The notes under the pieces were generated by a model that worked only from the letters and a program-made list of their open reading frames with translations, was not told where the DNA came from and ran no database searches. This document shows, one piece after another, positions 50,679-59,223 of a stretch of DNA of 63,946 bases (position 1 is its first letter; each line of letters opens with the position of its first letter). Origin of the DNA: Acidimicrobiales bacterium (GTDB lineage Bacteria > Actinomycetota > Acidimicrobiia > Acidimicrobiales > Aldehydirespiratoraceae). The DNA is taken from positions 1-63,946 of the forward strand of contig JAJCXX010000071.1 in NCBI GenBank assembly GCA_029263195.1. Direction: 5' to 3'. Made by a program: the position numbers and the translations under genes.

Positions 50679-51470
50679 CTAGCCGGCCACGCTGGCGAAG
50701 GCTCGGACGGTGAACGTGCCGGCGCCTTTGATCTTCGGGGGAACCGCGGTGAATCGAAATCCGGAGGTCGGTAGAGCCTGAAGGTTGGTCAGGTGTTCCA
50801 CGATCGGGATGTCGGCCCCGAGAAGCACCGTGTGGACCGGTCTCTCTCCCCCGTCGGTGGAGTCGATGTTCAACGAGTCGATCCCCACGCAGGCCACACC
50901 GGCCGCGACCAGGTTCTCGGCCGCGGCCGCCGTGAGAAACGGATGGTCGTCGAAGTAGGCGTCGGTCCCGAAGTTGGAAGAATGGTCGGTACGAATGAGC
51001 ACCACATGTCCCGCTAGGTCAGCCAGGTCATCGGCTGTGAGATTGATCGATTGGGAGCCTCTGCGGTCGAGGCACACCGCCGGCACCCCGGCGACCCGTC
51101 CGAGGTCGAGCTCGGTGAGGTCGTGGCCGTCGGCGAAACGATGAAACGGCACATCGATATAGGTGCCGGTGTTGGTGCACAACGTGACCAGTCCAATCTG
51201 AAACGTGGTCCCCGGTCCATAGATCTCCTCGGCGGCTTCCCGCGAGAGATGCGTCGCGATCTTCGCAGCGGGCAGCCCCGGGTAAGTGACCAAACCGTCG
51301 GTGATCACATGGCTGAGATCGACCAGCCGCTCCGGGGCATGTTGACCAGGCCTGCTGGATTGGCGGGGTTGGCTGGGTTCGTTGGCCTGGTCAGCATGGT
51401 CAGCATGGTCAGCATGGTCCGCATGGTCAACATGGTCAGCATCGTCGGGGCGGGAGGGTCGAATTGCCAT
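50679..51470 (-). CDS. Cyclase family protein (kynurenine-formamidase-like)
   Basis: 263 residues from the ATG at 51470. N-terminal DHVDHADHADHADHADQ repeat, then the cyclase domain: LVDLSHVITDGLVTYPGLP, TLCTNTGTYIDVPFHRF, and HPFLTAAAAENLVAAGVACV. The metal motif usually reads H-x-G-T-H-x-D-x-P-x-H; here the first His is Asn and the second is Tyr, so metal binding may be altered. Function unassigned. Repeats of GCAGTATC precede it. Confidence 0.85.
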   Translation of the reverse strand: MAIRPSRPDDADHVDHADHADHADHADQANEPSQPRQSSRPGQHAPERLVDLSHVITDGLVTYPGLPAAKIATHLSREAAEEIYGPGTTFQIGLVTLCTNTGTYIDVPFHRFADGHDLTELDLGRVAGVPAVCLDRRGSQSINLTADDLADLAGHVVLIRTDHSSNFGTDAYFDDHPFLTAAAAENLVAAGVACVGIDSLNIDSTDGGERPVHTVLLGADIPIVEHLTNLQALPTSGFRFTAVPPKIKGAGTFTVRAFASVAG

Positions 51471-51590
51471 GCCGCAGTATCGCAGTATCGAAGTATCGCA
51501 GCCTTGCAGTATCTCTATGCCGCCGCATCGCCGCATCGCCGCATCGCCGTGTGGGTTCGCCCAAGCAGCCCAACTAGCCGAGTAGATGGG
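51471..51590. repeat. Short tandem repeats upstream of the cyclase gene
   Basis: Units of GCAGTATC (51474-51513) and CGCCGCATC (51520-51550) fill the leader on the minus strand. No gene is seen here. Confidence 0.7.
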
Positions 51591-51599
51591 CGGGCGCAC

Positions 51600-51956
51600 T
51601 CAAGTGACGAGTTCCAGCAGCCACACCGCCGCCATGCCGACGGCGAGCGTGATGGCGATCGATCGGGTCCGCCAAGCAACCAACGCCGCCATGGCAGCCG
51701 CTACGTGCCATGAACCGAGCGACCGAAACAGCAGTTCACCCACTGGCTCCCCCGTCGACCCGCCCGTCGACTCGCCTAGCGATTCCTGGATCAGGAGCGT
51801 CTGCGCCACCAGGCCGGCCAGAACCGACGGGGCCACCAACCGGAGTCCGCGCCCGATACGCGGCCCGATCGTTACGCCGGCCAGGACGGTCACCAACGCC
51901 GATCGAATCACGAGCGAACCGAGGGCCGCGAGAATGACCATGGAGAGAGCGCTCAT
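51600..51956 (-). CDS. AzlD-like branched-chain amino acid exporter subunit
   Basis: 118 residues with four hydrophobic segments, the usual AzlD size. Its ATG overlaps the AzlC stop (ATGA). It forms with AzlC a branched-chain amino acid exporter. Confidence 0.87.
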   Translation of the reverse strand: MSALSMVILAALGSLVIRSALVTVLAGVTIGPRIGRGLRLVAPSVLAGLVAQTLLIQESLGESTGGSTGEPVGELLFRSLGSWHVAAAMAALVAWRTRSIAITLAVGMAAVWLLELVT

Positions 51957-52768
51957 TGCTCGCTCTCGTCGACCACGGCACCTTCACCACTGGCGGCACT
52001 GGCGGCACTGGCGGCACTGGCGGCACTGGCAGAACTGGCAGAACTGGTTGCACCGCTCAGCATCCCGGCGGCGATGCCGCACATAGCGCCGATCAGCAAC
52101 CCGGTGTTGAACGGCACATCGCGCGCGATCAACGTCACGGCCGCCCCCACGATCGCCGCCACCAGACTCGATCGGTCCCTGATCGAAGGAACCAGCAGTG
52201 CGAGAAACATGAGCGGCACCGCGAACTCCAACTGGAACCCACTCGAGAGGCTCGCGCCCAGAACAATCCCGATCCAGGTCCCCGCGACCCACGAGACCCA
52301 AAGCGCCACCCCCACTCCGAGGTAGAAGAGTCGTCGCCGGTTGGGGTCGTCATCGGTCTCGTTGTAGAGAAGCGAGGTCACCGCGGTCTGATCGGTGATG
52401 AGCATCGCCATCGGGATTCGCCACCGCCGGGGATATTCGGAGAACGACGGCATGAGAGCCGCTGAGTACATCAGGAATCGGGCGTTGATGACCAGCGCCG
52501 TGCCAACAGCGACCGTCCACGGTGCGTTGTCGTCGATCAGGTCGACCAGAGCCAACTGCGCTGCGCCGGCAAGAATGATGCTGGAGGCGAGACCCCCGAC
52601 CCAGTTGCTGATCGACGATTCGACGACGGCCGTCCCGTAGACCATGCCGAACGGCAGGACTCCGATCGCCAGCGGGAGGACCGATCGAATTCCAGCACGG
52701 AACGCTTCGCGTGTGGTGCGCTTGGTGGACGGGCCGGGCGTGCCGGGCGTGTCGGGCGTATTGGCCAT
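51953..52768 (-). CDS. AzlC-like branched-chain amino acid exporter subunit
   Basis: 271 residues: FRAGIRSVLPLAIGVLPFGMVYG, ASSIILAGAAQLALVDLI, LITDQTAVTSLLYNE, and C-terminal repeats (SASSASAASAASAASAAS). AzlCD exports leucine/isoleucine-type amino acids. I prefer ATG at 52768 over GTG at 52783. Coupled to AzlD. Confidence 0.88.
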   Translation of the reverse strand: MANTPDTPGTPGPSTKRTTREAFRAGIRSVLPLAIGVLPFGMVYGTAVVESSISNWVGGLASSIILAGAAQLALVDLIDDNAPWTVAVGTALVINARFLMYSAALMPSFSEYPRRWRIPMAMLITDQTAVTSLLYNETDDDPNRRRLFYLGVGVALWVSWVAGTWIGIVLGASLSSGFQLEFAVPLMFLALLVPSIRDRSSLVAAIVGAAVTLIARDVPFNTGLLIGAMCGIAAGMLSGATSSASSASAASAASAASAASGEGAVVDESEQ

Positions 52769-52837
52769 CGGGGCAGGACTCACGAAGCCGCGCCGGGCTG
52801 GACGCGCCGTGCCGCCGAGAATCCCAACTCTGCGCGG

Positions 52838-52869
52838 CAGCTGAAGCGCTCTTCAGGAAGCTTCAGCAT
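52838..52869. promoter_or_regulatory. Nested CTGAAG/CTTCAG palindromes before the ApbE-ferric reductase operon
   Basis: CTGAAG-CGCT-CTTCAG and an outer GCTGAAG...CTTCAGC occur about 170-200 bases upstream of the first gene of that operon. A plausible operator for the OmpR-type regulator encoded in the operon, but unproven. Confidence 0.4.
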
Positions 52870-53037
52870 TGCTGCAGTTCCGTTCTGTTTCAATTGTCTC
52901 CATTCACTCCGGGTTCCTCAGTCTCACCGGTGCTCACCAGTTGATCCAACTCTTTTGCCTTAGCTGTATTCCCTTGGATCTACCGGCCGACTGCCGACGG
53001 GACACCGACGGGATCTGCGTAATGCGTAGGAGCAACT

Positions 53038-53379
53038 ATGGAACGTAAGCCAGCCCTGGTCACCGCCACCGCTCTCACCATCGCCACCAGTGCGGCGGTC
53101 AGCGGATTGTTCCTGACCATCGGCAACTCGGCCGGTGCGGCGGCAGTACCAGAAACGCAGACCATCACGGAATACGTCGTGGCCGAGGGCGCCACACCAC
53201 TGGCCGCTCCCATCGAGGTGGTCGCCCAGCCGGTCGCGCCCGACGACGACGATCCGTTCGCCGAGTTCGACGAGTACTTCGACGACGATTCAGACGAGTC
53301 GGGCGACGAATCAGACGAATCAAACGAATCAGGCGACGATTCGGGCGACTCGGGCGACGATTCGGGCGACGATGACTGA
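53038..53379 (+). CDS. Small membrane-anchored protein with an acidic Asp/Ser tail
   Basis: 113 residues, unknown family. One N-terminal hydrophobic helix (LVTATALTIATSAAVSGLFLTIG), a short linker, then a tail almost only of Asp, Ser, Glu and Gly (DDDSDESGDESDESNESGDD). TAGGAG lies six bases before the ATG. First gene of the ApbE-ferric reductase operon; its stop overlaps the next start. The tail could bind iron or calcium. Confidence 0.75.
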   Translation: MERKPALVTATALTIATSAAVSGLFLTIGNSAGAAAVPETQTITEYVVAEGATPLAAPIEVVAQPVAPDDDDPFAEFDEYFDDDSDESGDESDESNESGDDSGDSGDDSGDDD

Positions 53380-53779
53380 GCAGAGCCAGCCAAACCAGAA
53401 CAGGCCGAGCCAGAACAGGCCAAACAAGCGGCAGCATGCGGCCATGGGCGGACGGATCGCCGTTACCGGCATCTCGCTCAGCGCCGGACTGTTGATGGTC
53501 GGCGGTATGGCGGTGAGCGCCAAGAACGCCAGTTCGTCCAACGAGCCCGTTCCGGTAATCACCCGACGGGTCGTTGTGGTGCCCGCCCCCAACGCTGTCC
53601 CGGCCACTACTCCAGTGGGCACGTTCCCCGCCACGTCGGTCCCCGCTGACACTGGTACTGGTACTGGCACCGCCACCACCGTCACTGCGGTGCCGGCCGC
53701 GACCACCCCGGCGCCGCCGGTCACAACCGCGCCACCGGCTCCTCCGCCCCCGCCCACCACCGCTAGCGCGGGCAGCTGA
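53372..53779 (+). CDS. Small membrane-anchored Pro/Thr-rich protein
   Basis: 135 residues, unknown family. Asn/Gln/Pro repeats at the start (SQPNQNRPSQNRPN), one membrane helix (AVTGISLSAGLLMVGGMAV), then an extracytoplasmic Val/Pro/Thr/Ala tail. ATG at 53372 overlaps the upstream gene by eight bases. It may be an anchored partner of the electron-transfer proteins downstream. Confidence 0.72.
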   Translation: MTEQSQPNQNRPSQNRPNKRQHAAMGGRIAVTGISLSAGLLMVGGMAVSAKNASSSNEPVPVITRRVVVVPAPNAVPATTPVGTFPATSVPADTGTGTGTATTVTAVPAATTPAPPVTTAPPAPPPPPTTASAGS

Positions 53780-53780
53780 C

Positions 53781-54869
53781 ATGACCGCAACTCCCGCAGT
53801 TCTCGCTGGATTTCCTGGTTCTCCCGGGTTTGCCGTTGCCCAAGGCACCGTTCGCGAGCACCGCGGCCGGGCCATGGGAACCGACCTGCACATTGTCCTG
53901 GTCGGCAGCCCAGGCAGCCCAGGCAGCTCAGACATTGATGAACTGATCGAGTCGGCCGTTCGGCGGGTGCAGCAGCTCGAGCTTCGATGGAGCCGGTTCG
54001 ATCCGGGGTCCGAGGTCAGCCGCTGCAACTCGACCCGAGGCATCCCCGTCGACGTGAGCGCCGACACCCGACTGCTCCTTCGTCACGCCATTCACGGCTG
54101 GGAATACACCACCGGCGCCTACGACCCGACCATTCTCGACTCACTGATCGCCAGCGGTTACGACCGCAGCTACGAAGCGCTCACCCAGCTAGCCGATAGC
54201 ACCGGCCGCACCAGCTTCCCGGAGTTTGCTCCTGCCGCTGCTCCGGCCCGTGCCACTGCTCCAGCTCCAGCTCCAGCTCCGGGATGCAGCGGGATCGAGA
54301 TCGACGATGAGTTCGGCACGGTCACACTCCCCTTCGACGTCGGATTCGATCCCGGCGGAATCGGGAAGGGCCTCGCCGCCGACATGATCGTCGAGGAGAT
54401 GATCGACCGTGGCGCCAGGGGTGCGATGGTCAACCTCGGCGGCGATCTCAGAGTGGCTGGCGACGCCCCGTCCGCAGCCGGATGGATTGTCGAGATCAAC
54501 GAACCGGCTGTCTCCCGCGCTGGGCAGGTTGAGCTGGCTGGGAAGGCTGAGCTGACTGGGCAGGTTGAGCTGCTCGAGATGATCGACGGCGGGCTCGCCA
54601 CTTCCACGACTCGCCGCAGAGTGTGGACGGTCGACGGTGAGACGCGGCATCACGTAATCGATCCCCGAGTCGGCCGGCCGGTCGAGTCTCGGGCCCAACT
54701 CGCGACCGTGATCACTGGACGGGCCTGGTGGTCCGAGGTGATCGCCACTCACTTGCTGCTCGCATCGCCCGACGAGTGGTCTGACATCACCAGAGACGAT
54801 GCTGCTCTCGTGGTCGACATCGACGGAATTGTTCACCTATTTGGCCCGATGAAAGATCATCTCCGATGA
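53781..54869 (+). CDS. FAD:protein FMN transferase (ApbE family)
   Basis: 362 residues. ApbE attaches FMN covalently to Thr/Ser in target proteins. Seen: GRAMGTDLHIVLVG, LELRWSRFDPGSEVSRCN, FDPGGIGKGLAADMIVEEM, MVNLGGDLRVAG, RHHVIDPRVGRPV. In-frame Pro/Ala and Gly/Leu repeats are inserted at about residues 150-170 and 240-265. ATG at 53781 lies one base after the previous stop. It overlaps the ferric-reductase-like gene as ATGA. No FMN_bind-domain target is encoded next to it. Confidence 0.93.
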   Translation: MTATPAVLAGFPGSPGFAVAQGTVREHRGRAMGTDLHIVLVGSPGSPGSSDIDELIESAVRRVQQLELRWSRFDPGSEVSRCNSTRGIPVDVSADTRLLLRHAIHGWEYTTGAYDPTILDSLIASGYDRSYEALTQLADSTGRTSFPEFAPAAAPARATAPAPAPAPGCSGIEIDDEFGTVTLPFDVGFDPGGIGKGLAADMIVEEMIDRGARGAMVNLGGDLRVAGDAPSAAGWIVEINEPAVSRAGQVELAGKAELTGQVELLEMIDGGLATSTTRRRVWTVDGETRHHVIDPRVGRPVESRAQLATVITGRAWWSEVIATHLLLASPDEWSDITRDDAALVVDIDGIVHLFGPMKDHLR

Positions 54870-55543
54870 CCTCACAGACCTGGTGGTACATCGCCCGCTC
54901 CGGTGGAATCGTGGCCCTCGCCTTGTCGGGCGCCTCGGTGATCTGGGGACTTTTCATGACAACCCGTCTCCTCAACGGCAGCCCGAGCCCGAAGTGGTTG
55001 CTCGACCTGCACCGCTATCTGGGTGGCCTGACGATCGTCTTCACCGTCATTCACGTGGCCGGGCTCATGTTCGATTCCTACATCGGCTTCAACTGGGTCG
55101 ACGTGCTCGTGCCCATGGCATCGAACTATGAACCGGGCGCGGTGGCCTGGGGTGTTGTGGCCATGTGGTTGCTGATCGCCGTGCAGATCACATCGCTGTT
55201 GATGAAGCGGATCCCCCGCAAGGCCTGGCGGCTGATTCACTTCATGAGCTACGTGATGGTGTGGCTCGGAGTCGTCCACGGCGCCCTGGCCGGAACCGAT
55301 GCCAACAACCGTCTCTACATCGCCGGCATCAGTCTGATGGTCCTCGGAATCTTTTACCTCACGGTCTTCCGGATCCTTGCCGTGAAGCGCCGCGGCTCCC
55401 GGTCCCGGCCGCGACCCCAGACTCAGGCCCCTGATCCTGCCCCCACTCCTTCTCTCTCCCCCGCCCCCACTCCTTCCCTCTCCCCCGCCCCCACTCCTTC
55501 TCCGGCCCCCCCTCCCTCTCCCGCTCCTGTCGGAGTGACGTGA
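54866..55543 (+). CDS. Ferric-reductase-like transmembrane heme protein
   Basis: 225 residues: about six membrane segments of the ferric-reductase/MsrQ type (LLDLHRYLGGLTIVFTVIHVAG; AWRLIHFMSYVMVWLGVVHGAL), with histidines placed to bind b-heme, and a Pro/Thr/Ser repeat tail (PTPSLSPAPTPSLSPAPTPS). TM1 contains LSGASV, which resembles the SGAT/S core of ApbE targets, though the upstream Asp is missing. Coupled to apbE and the regulator. Confidence 0.87.
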   Translation: MTSQTWWYIARSGGIVALALSGASVIWGLFMTTRLLNGSPSPKWLLDLHRYLGGLTIVFTVIHVAGLMFDSYIGFNWVDVLVPMASNYEPGAVAWGVVAMWLLIAVQITSLLMKRIPRKAWRLIHFMSYVMVWLGVVHGALAGTDANNRLYIAGISLMVLGIFYLTVFRILAVKRRGSRSRPRPQTQAPDPAPTPSLSPAPTPSLSPAPTPSPAPPPSPAPVGVT

Positions 55544-56265
55544 TGCGGATCCTGGTGGTGGACGACGAGATCTCGATGGCCCGGTCGCTGAAGCGAGGGC
55601 TCGAGGCTGAGGGATTCGCGGTCGACGTGGCTCACGACGGTGAGGAAGGTCTCTGGCTGGCCCGGGAGAACGACTACGACGCGATCCTGCTTGATCTCAT
55701 GCTTCCGATAATCAACGGATACAAGGTGTGTCGGACGCTCCGCGACGAGGAGAACTGGACCCCGATCGTGATGCTGACCGCCAAGTCCGGCGAGCTCGAC
55801 GAAGCCGAAGGGCTCGATACCGGGGCCGACGACTTCGTTGCCAAACCGTTCTCGTTCGTCGTGCTGGTTGCCCGCATCAGGGCCGCCATGCGTCGAAGGG
55901 GCGGTGGCGCCGTGGTGCTCGAAGCCGGTGACCTTCGGCTCGATTCCACCGACGGCCGGGCGTGGCGTGGCGACACCCAACTCGATCTCACCGTTCGCGA
56001 GATGGCCGTGCTCGAATACCTGATGCGTCGAGTGGGCGAGGTCGTGTCGAAAACCGCGATCCTCGAACACGTTTGGGATTTCGCATACGAAGGCGGTCCC
56101 AACGTCGTAGAGGTTCACATCTCGGCTATCCGCCGCAAGATCGACGGCCCATTCGGCCAGAAGGCAATCGAAACTGTCCGAGGGGCCGGCTACCGCCTGG
56201 CCCGAGACGGTGGCATGAGAAACACCGCAAGACCAGCAAGAGACGAGGCCAGGGATGAACGCTGA
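55543..56265 (+). CDS. OmpR/PhoB-type response regulator
   Basis: 240 residues: REC domain (MRILVVDDEISMARSLKRGL, phospho-Asp in ILLDLMLPIING, Lys in DDFVAKPFSF) and winged-helix C-terminus (LDLTVREMAVLEYLMRRVGEVV, HISAIRRKIDGP, VRGAGYRLA). ATG at 55543 overlaps the previous stop (TGATG). Its end overlaps the kinase start. Confidence 0.92.
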   Translation: MRILVVDDEISMARSLKRGLEAEGFAVDVAHDGEEGLWLARENDYDAILLDLMLPIINGYKVCRTLRDEENWTPIVMLTAKSGELDEAEGLDTGADDFVAKPFSFVVLVARIRAAMRRRGGGAVVLEAGDLRLDSTDGRAWRGDTQLDLTVREMAVLEYLMRRVGEVVSKTAILEHVWDFAYEGGPNVVEVHISAIRRKIDGPFGQKAIETVRGAGYRLARDGGMRNTARPARDEARDER

Positions 56266-57787
56266 TCAGGAAACCATCCAGAACGATCGAGAGTCCCGAG
56301 GCAAGCTCGGTATTCCGGGATTCCTGCACATCCCGGGGGTCCAGGGCCTGCGGGGCATGCGGGCGCAGACCACGCTGATCTCCGGGGTCATCGTGTTGGC
56401 AGCGTCGATTGTCGGCTCCCTCTTCTTGTCGGCCAATCTGCACAATCGCCTCCTCGACAACTTCGACACCACACTTCAAACCCGAGCCGTCGACCGGGCG
56501 ACCCTGATCGCAGGAGGCGCAACGCCGGCCGATCTCACGACCTCCCTGGTTCACGAGTCGCTCATCTGGATAGGAACGAGCTCCGGTCAGACCTTGGCGT
56601 CGGCCGGCCTGGTGGTCATCGACGGATCCCCGGCCGGCACCAGCTCCGGCATCACGTCCATCGATCTCGAGATCATCGAGGAGGACGGCGAGATCGAGAT
56701 CGAGACGGTGAGGGTGGCGACAGTGGCCGCCAAGAACCCCGATGGCGACACCGTTCTGGTGACCGTGGGGGCCGAACTCGAATTGGTCGACGATCCGGTC
56801 GACCGGATGAGGTTCCTGTTGCTGGTCGGCAGCCCCAGCCTGACCGCACTGGTGATGATGTTGGTCTGGTTGACCGCCAACCGAGCACTGCGACCGGTGG
56901 AGGACATCCGTTCGACCGCGGCGCGGATCCACGGCGACAATCGCGATGAACGCATCCCTCTTCCCGACACCGGGGACGAAGTCGAGCGACTGGCCCTGAC
57001 GGTCAATCAGATGCTCGACCGGCTGTCGGATCACCACGATCGCCAGGAGCAATTTGTTGGCGACGCTTCACATGAACTGAAGAGTCCGATAGCGAACATG
57101 CGCACTGAACTCGACACCACTACCAGCACCGACCCGGCATGGCCCAAGACACGCGGCCATCTCGTCGAGCAGACCGATCGCCTGGCCGCCATAATCGACG
57201 ATCTACTGGTGCTGGCCGCCCACGACGAAGAGGCCGAGTTCGACCACGAGACGATCGATCTCGACGATCTGGTGTTGGCCGAAACCGAAGCCGTCGCCGG
57301 ATCGTCGAATCTGAATCTCGACGTCTGGGACATGGAGCCGGTCCGGGTGGTCGGCAACGTAGAACTTCTCCGCCGGGCCGTCCGCAATGTGGTCGAGAAC
57401 GCCGTGCGTCATGCCGACAGCACCATCAAAGTCGAGGTGCGGGTCGTTGACGGTGGCTTGGCCGGACTGGCCGAGGTGAGAGTCATCGACGACGGCGAAG
57501 GCATCGCCGAGAAGAACCGCGAGCGGGTGTTCGAGCGATTCGCCCGTCTCGACGACGCCCGGGCCCGTCACGAGGGCGGCACCGGACTCGGATTGGCCAT
57601 CGCCCGCGAGACCTTCGAACGCTTCGACGGGTCAGTGAGCATCGGAGCCGTGAATCCCGACGGAACAAGTGAGGCCGGCGAGGCTGACGTTGCCGGTGAA
57701 GCCGACGGTGCCAGTACGGCTGATGTTGCTGGTGACCTCGGAGGCACCGTCGTCATCATGGTCCTGCCCATAGCCTCCGCCTCTTGA
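56255..57787 (+). CDS. Membrane sensor histidine kinase
   Basis: 510 residues: two membrane segments enclosing an extracytoplasmic sensor (about 140 residues), HAMP, HisKA (VGDASHELKSPIANMRTEL), HATPase (RNVVENAVRHA, IDDGEGIAEKN, GGTGLGLAIARET) and a repeat insertion near the end (EAGEADVAGEADGASTADVAG). Cognate to the OmpR-type regulator. The operon order implies control of, or by, the ApbE/ferric-reductase proteins. Confidence 0.92.
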   Translation: MNADQETIQNDRESRGKLGIPGFLHIPGVQGLRGMRAQTTLISGVIVLAASIVGSLFLSANLHNRLLDNFDTTLQTRAVDRATLIAGGATPADLTTSLVHESLIWIGTSSGQTLASAGLVVIDGSPAGTSSGITSIDLEIIEEDGEIEIETVRVATVAAKNPDGDTVLVTVGAELELVDDPVDRMRFLLLVGSPSLTALVMMLVWLTANRALRPVEDIRSTAARIHGDNRDERIPLPDTGDEVERLALTVNQMLDRLSDHHDRQEQFVGDASHELKSPIANMRTELDTTTSTDPAWPKTRGHLVEQTDRLAAIIDDLLVLAAHDEEAEFDHETIDLDDLVLAETEAVAGSSNLNLDVWDMEPVRVVGNVELLRRAVRNVVENAVRHADSTIKVEVRVVDGGLAGLAEVRVIDDGEGIAEKNRERVFERFARLDDARARHEGGTGLGLAIARETFERFDGSVSIGAVNPDGTSEAGEADVAGEADGASTADVAGDLGGTVVIMVLPIASAS

Positions 57788-57896
57788 TCTCCCGGCCTCC
57801 TGGCCTCGGGGTTTTCCAATCCGGGCAGAACCAGACCAAAGCCTGAGCCAGAGCTGGAGCCAGTTCACCCAAGCATCACGTTGGTATCGTGACTTG

Positions 57897-59102
57897 ATGC
57901 GCATCTACGACACGGCCCGCAATGAGGTGGTGCCTCTGGAGGTCGGCCATGAGGTGCGCATCTACGTGTGCGGAATCACGCCCTACGACTCCACGCATCT
58001 GGGCCACGCCAACACCTACCTCACCTACGACCTCCTGATCCGACGCCTCGAGAGCCAGGGGCATCACGTGAGGCTGGTCCGCAACATCACCGACGTCGAC
58101 GATTCGATTCTGCCCAAGGCACGCGAGCTCGGAGTCGACTTTCTCGAACTGGCGGCGGCGGAGACGGCCCGTTTCCAGGGCGACATGGACGCCCTCGGCA
58201 CCCGGCCGGCCGAGTCGCAACCCCGCGCCACCCAATGGGTCGACGAGATGATCGAGTTGATCTCACGGCTCGACGCCAAGGGCCACGTCTATGTGGTCAA
58301 CGGCACGGTGTTCTTCGATGTCACGACGTTCAACACGTTCGGTGAACTTTCGGGCCACGACGAAGACACCATGATCGAGTTGGCCCGAGAACGGGGAGGC
58401 AATCCCGACGATCCCCGCCAGCGAAACCCGCTCGATTTCGTGCTCTGGCAGCCCTCGATGCCCGACGAGCCGACGTGGGATTCACCGTGGGGTCCGGGCC
58501 GACCGGGCTGGCATGTCGAATGCAGCGCCATGTCGATGAGCCTTCTCGGCGACACCCTCGACATCCATGGAGGCGGCAACGATCTGGTGTTCCCTCACCA
58601 CGAAGCCGAAAGGGCCCAAAGCGAGGCCGCCACCGGCGAGACGTTCGTGCGTCACTGGATGCACTGCGGGATGGTGGCTTACGAGGGCACGAAGATGTCG
58701 AAGTCGCTCGGCAATCTGGTCTTCGTGAGCGAGCTGTGCAAGACCGCCGATCCCAGAGCGATCCGACTGGCCTTGATGGGCCACCACTACCGCTCCGACT
58801 GGGAGTGGTTCGATTCCGAGATCGACGAGAGCAGCGCCGCCCTCGAGCTGTTGATCGAAGCCGCTGGCTCATCTGGCTCGGCTGGGTCATCTGGCTCGTC
58901 TGGGCCTGATCCGCGGCCGTATATCGACCGTGTCCACGCTGCTCTCGACAATGATCTCGATGCTCCCGAAGCCCGCCGCGTGCTGCTCGAACTGGCCGAA
59001 GTAATCCTGGCCGGCTCTGGCGCTGGCTCTGCCGCCGACGCACTAACGGAGTTGGCCAACCTTTGTGGCCTCGATCTCACTCAGCCTTTCTTGGTTCCCT
59101 GA
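57897..59102 (+). CDS. mshC: L-cysteine:1D-myo-inositol 2-amino-2-deoxy-alpha-D-glucopyranoside ligase (mycothiol biosynthesis)
   Basis: 401 residues. MshC ligates cysteine to glucosaminyl-inositol in mycothiol synthesis. The zinc/cysteine-binding IYVCGITPYDSTHLGHANTY is the MshC version of the CysS N-terminus; WHVECSAMSM, DIHGGGNDLVFPHHEAE and the KMSKS loop (GTKMSKSLGN) follow. A Gly/Ser repeat (AGSSGSAGSSGSSG) is inserted before the C-terminal helices. I chose ATG at 57897. Next to cysS. Confidence 0.93.
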   Translation: MRIYDTARNEVVPLEVGHEVRIYVCGITPYDSTHLGHANTYLTYDLLIRRLESQGHHVRLVRNITDVDDSILPKARELGVDFLELAAAETARFQGDMDALGTRPAESQPRATQWVDEMIELISRLDAKGHVYVVNGTVFFDVTTFNTFGELSGHDEDTMIELARERGGNPDDPRQRNPLDFVLWQPSMPDEPTWDSPWGPGRPGWHVECSAMSMSLLGDTLDIHGGGNDLVFPHHEAERAQSEAATGETFVRHWMHCGMVAYEGTKMSKSLGNLVFVSELCKTADPRAIRLALMGHHYRSDWEWFDSEIDESSAALELLIEAAGSSGSAGSSGSSGPDPRPYIDRVHAALDNDLDAPEARRVLLELAEVILAGSGAGSAADALTELANLCGLDLTQPFLVP

Positions 59103-59223
59103 CCCGGTCCTGACCTGCCCCTCCTACACCTCTGATGCACCTCTCAAATCCCCCCGTCCTCCATCCTCCCTCTCCCGTCCCTCGTCCCTCGCCCCAATCT
59201 CGCACCCACCTCCCGGAGCATTT

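Noticed and set aside
54866-54960. LSGASV in TM1 of the ferric-reductase-like protein as a proven FMN-attachment site
   Set aside because: The conserved upstream Asp of the ApbE target motif is missing and the stretch may be ordinary TM sequence; kept only as a hint in the findings.
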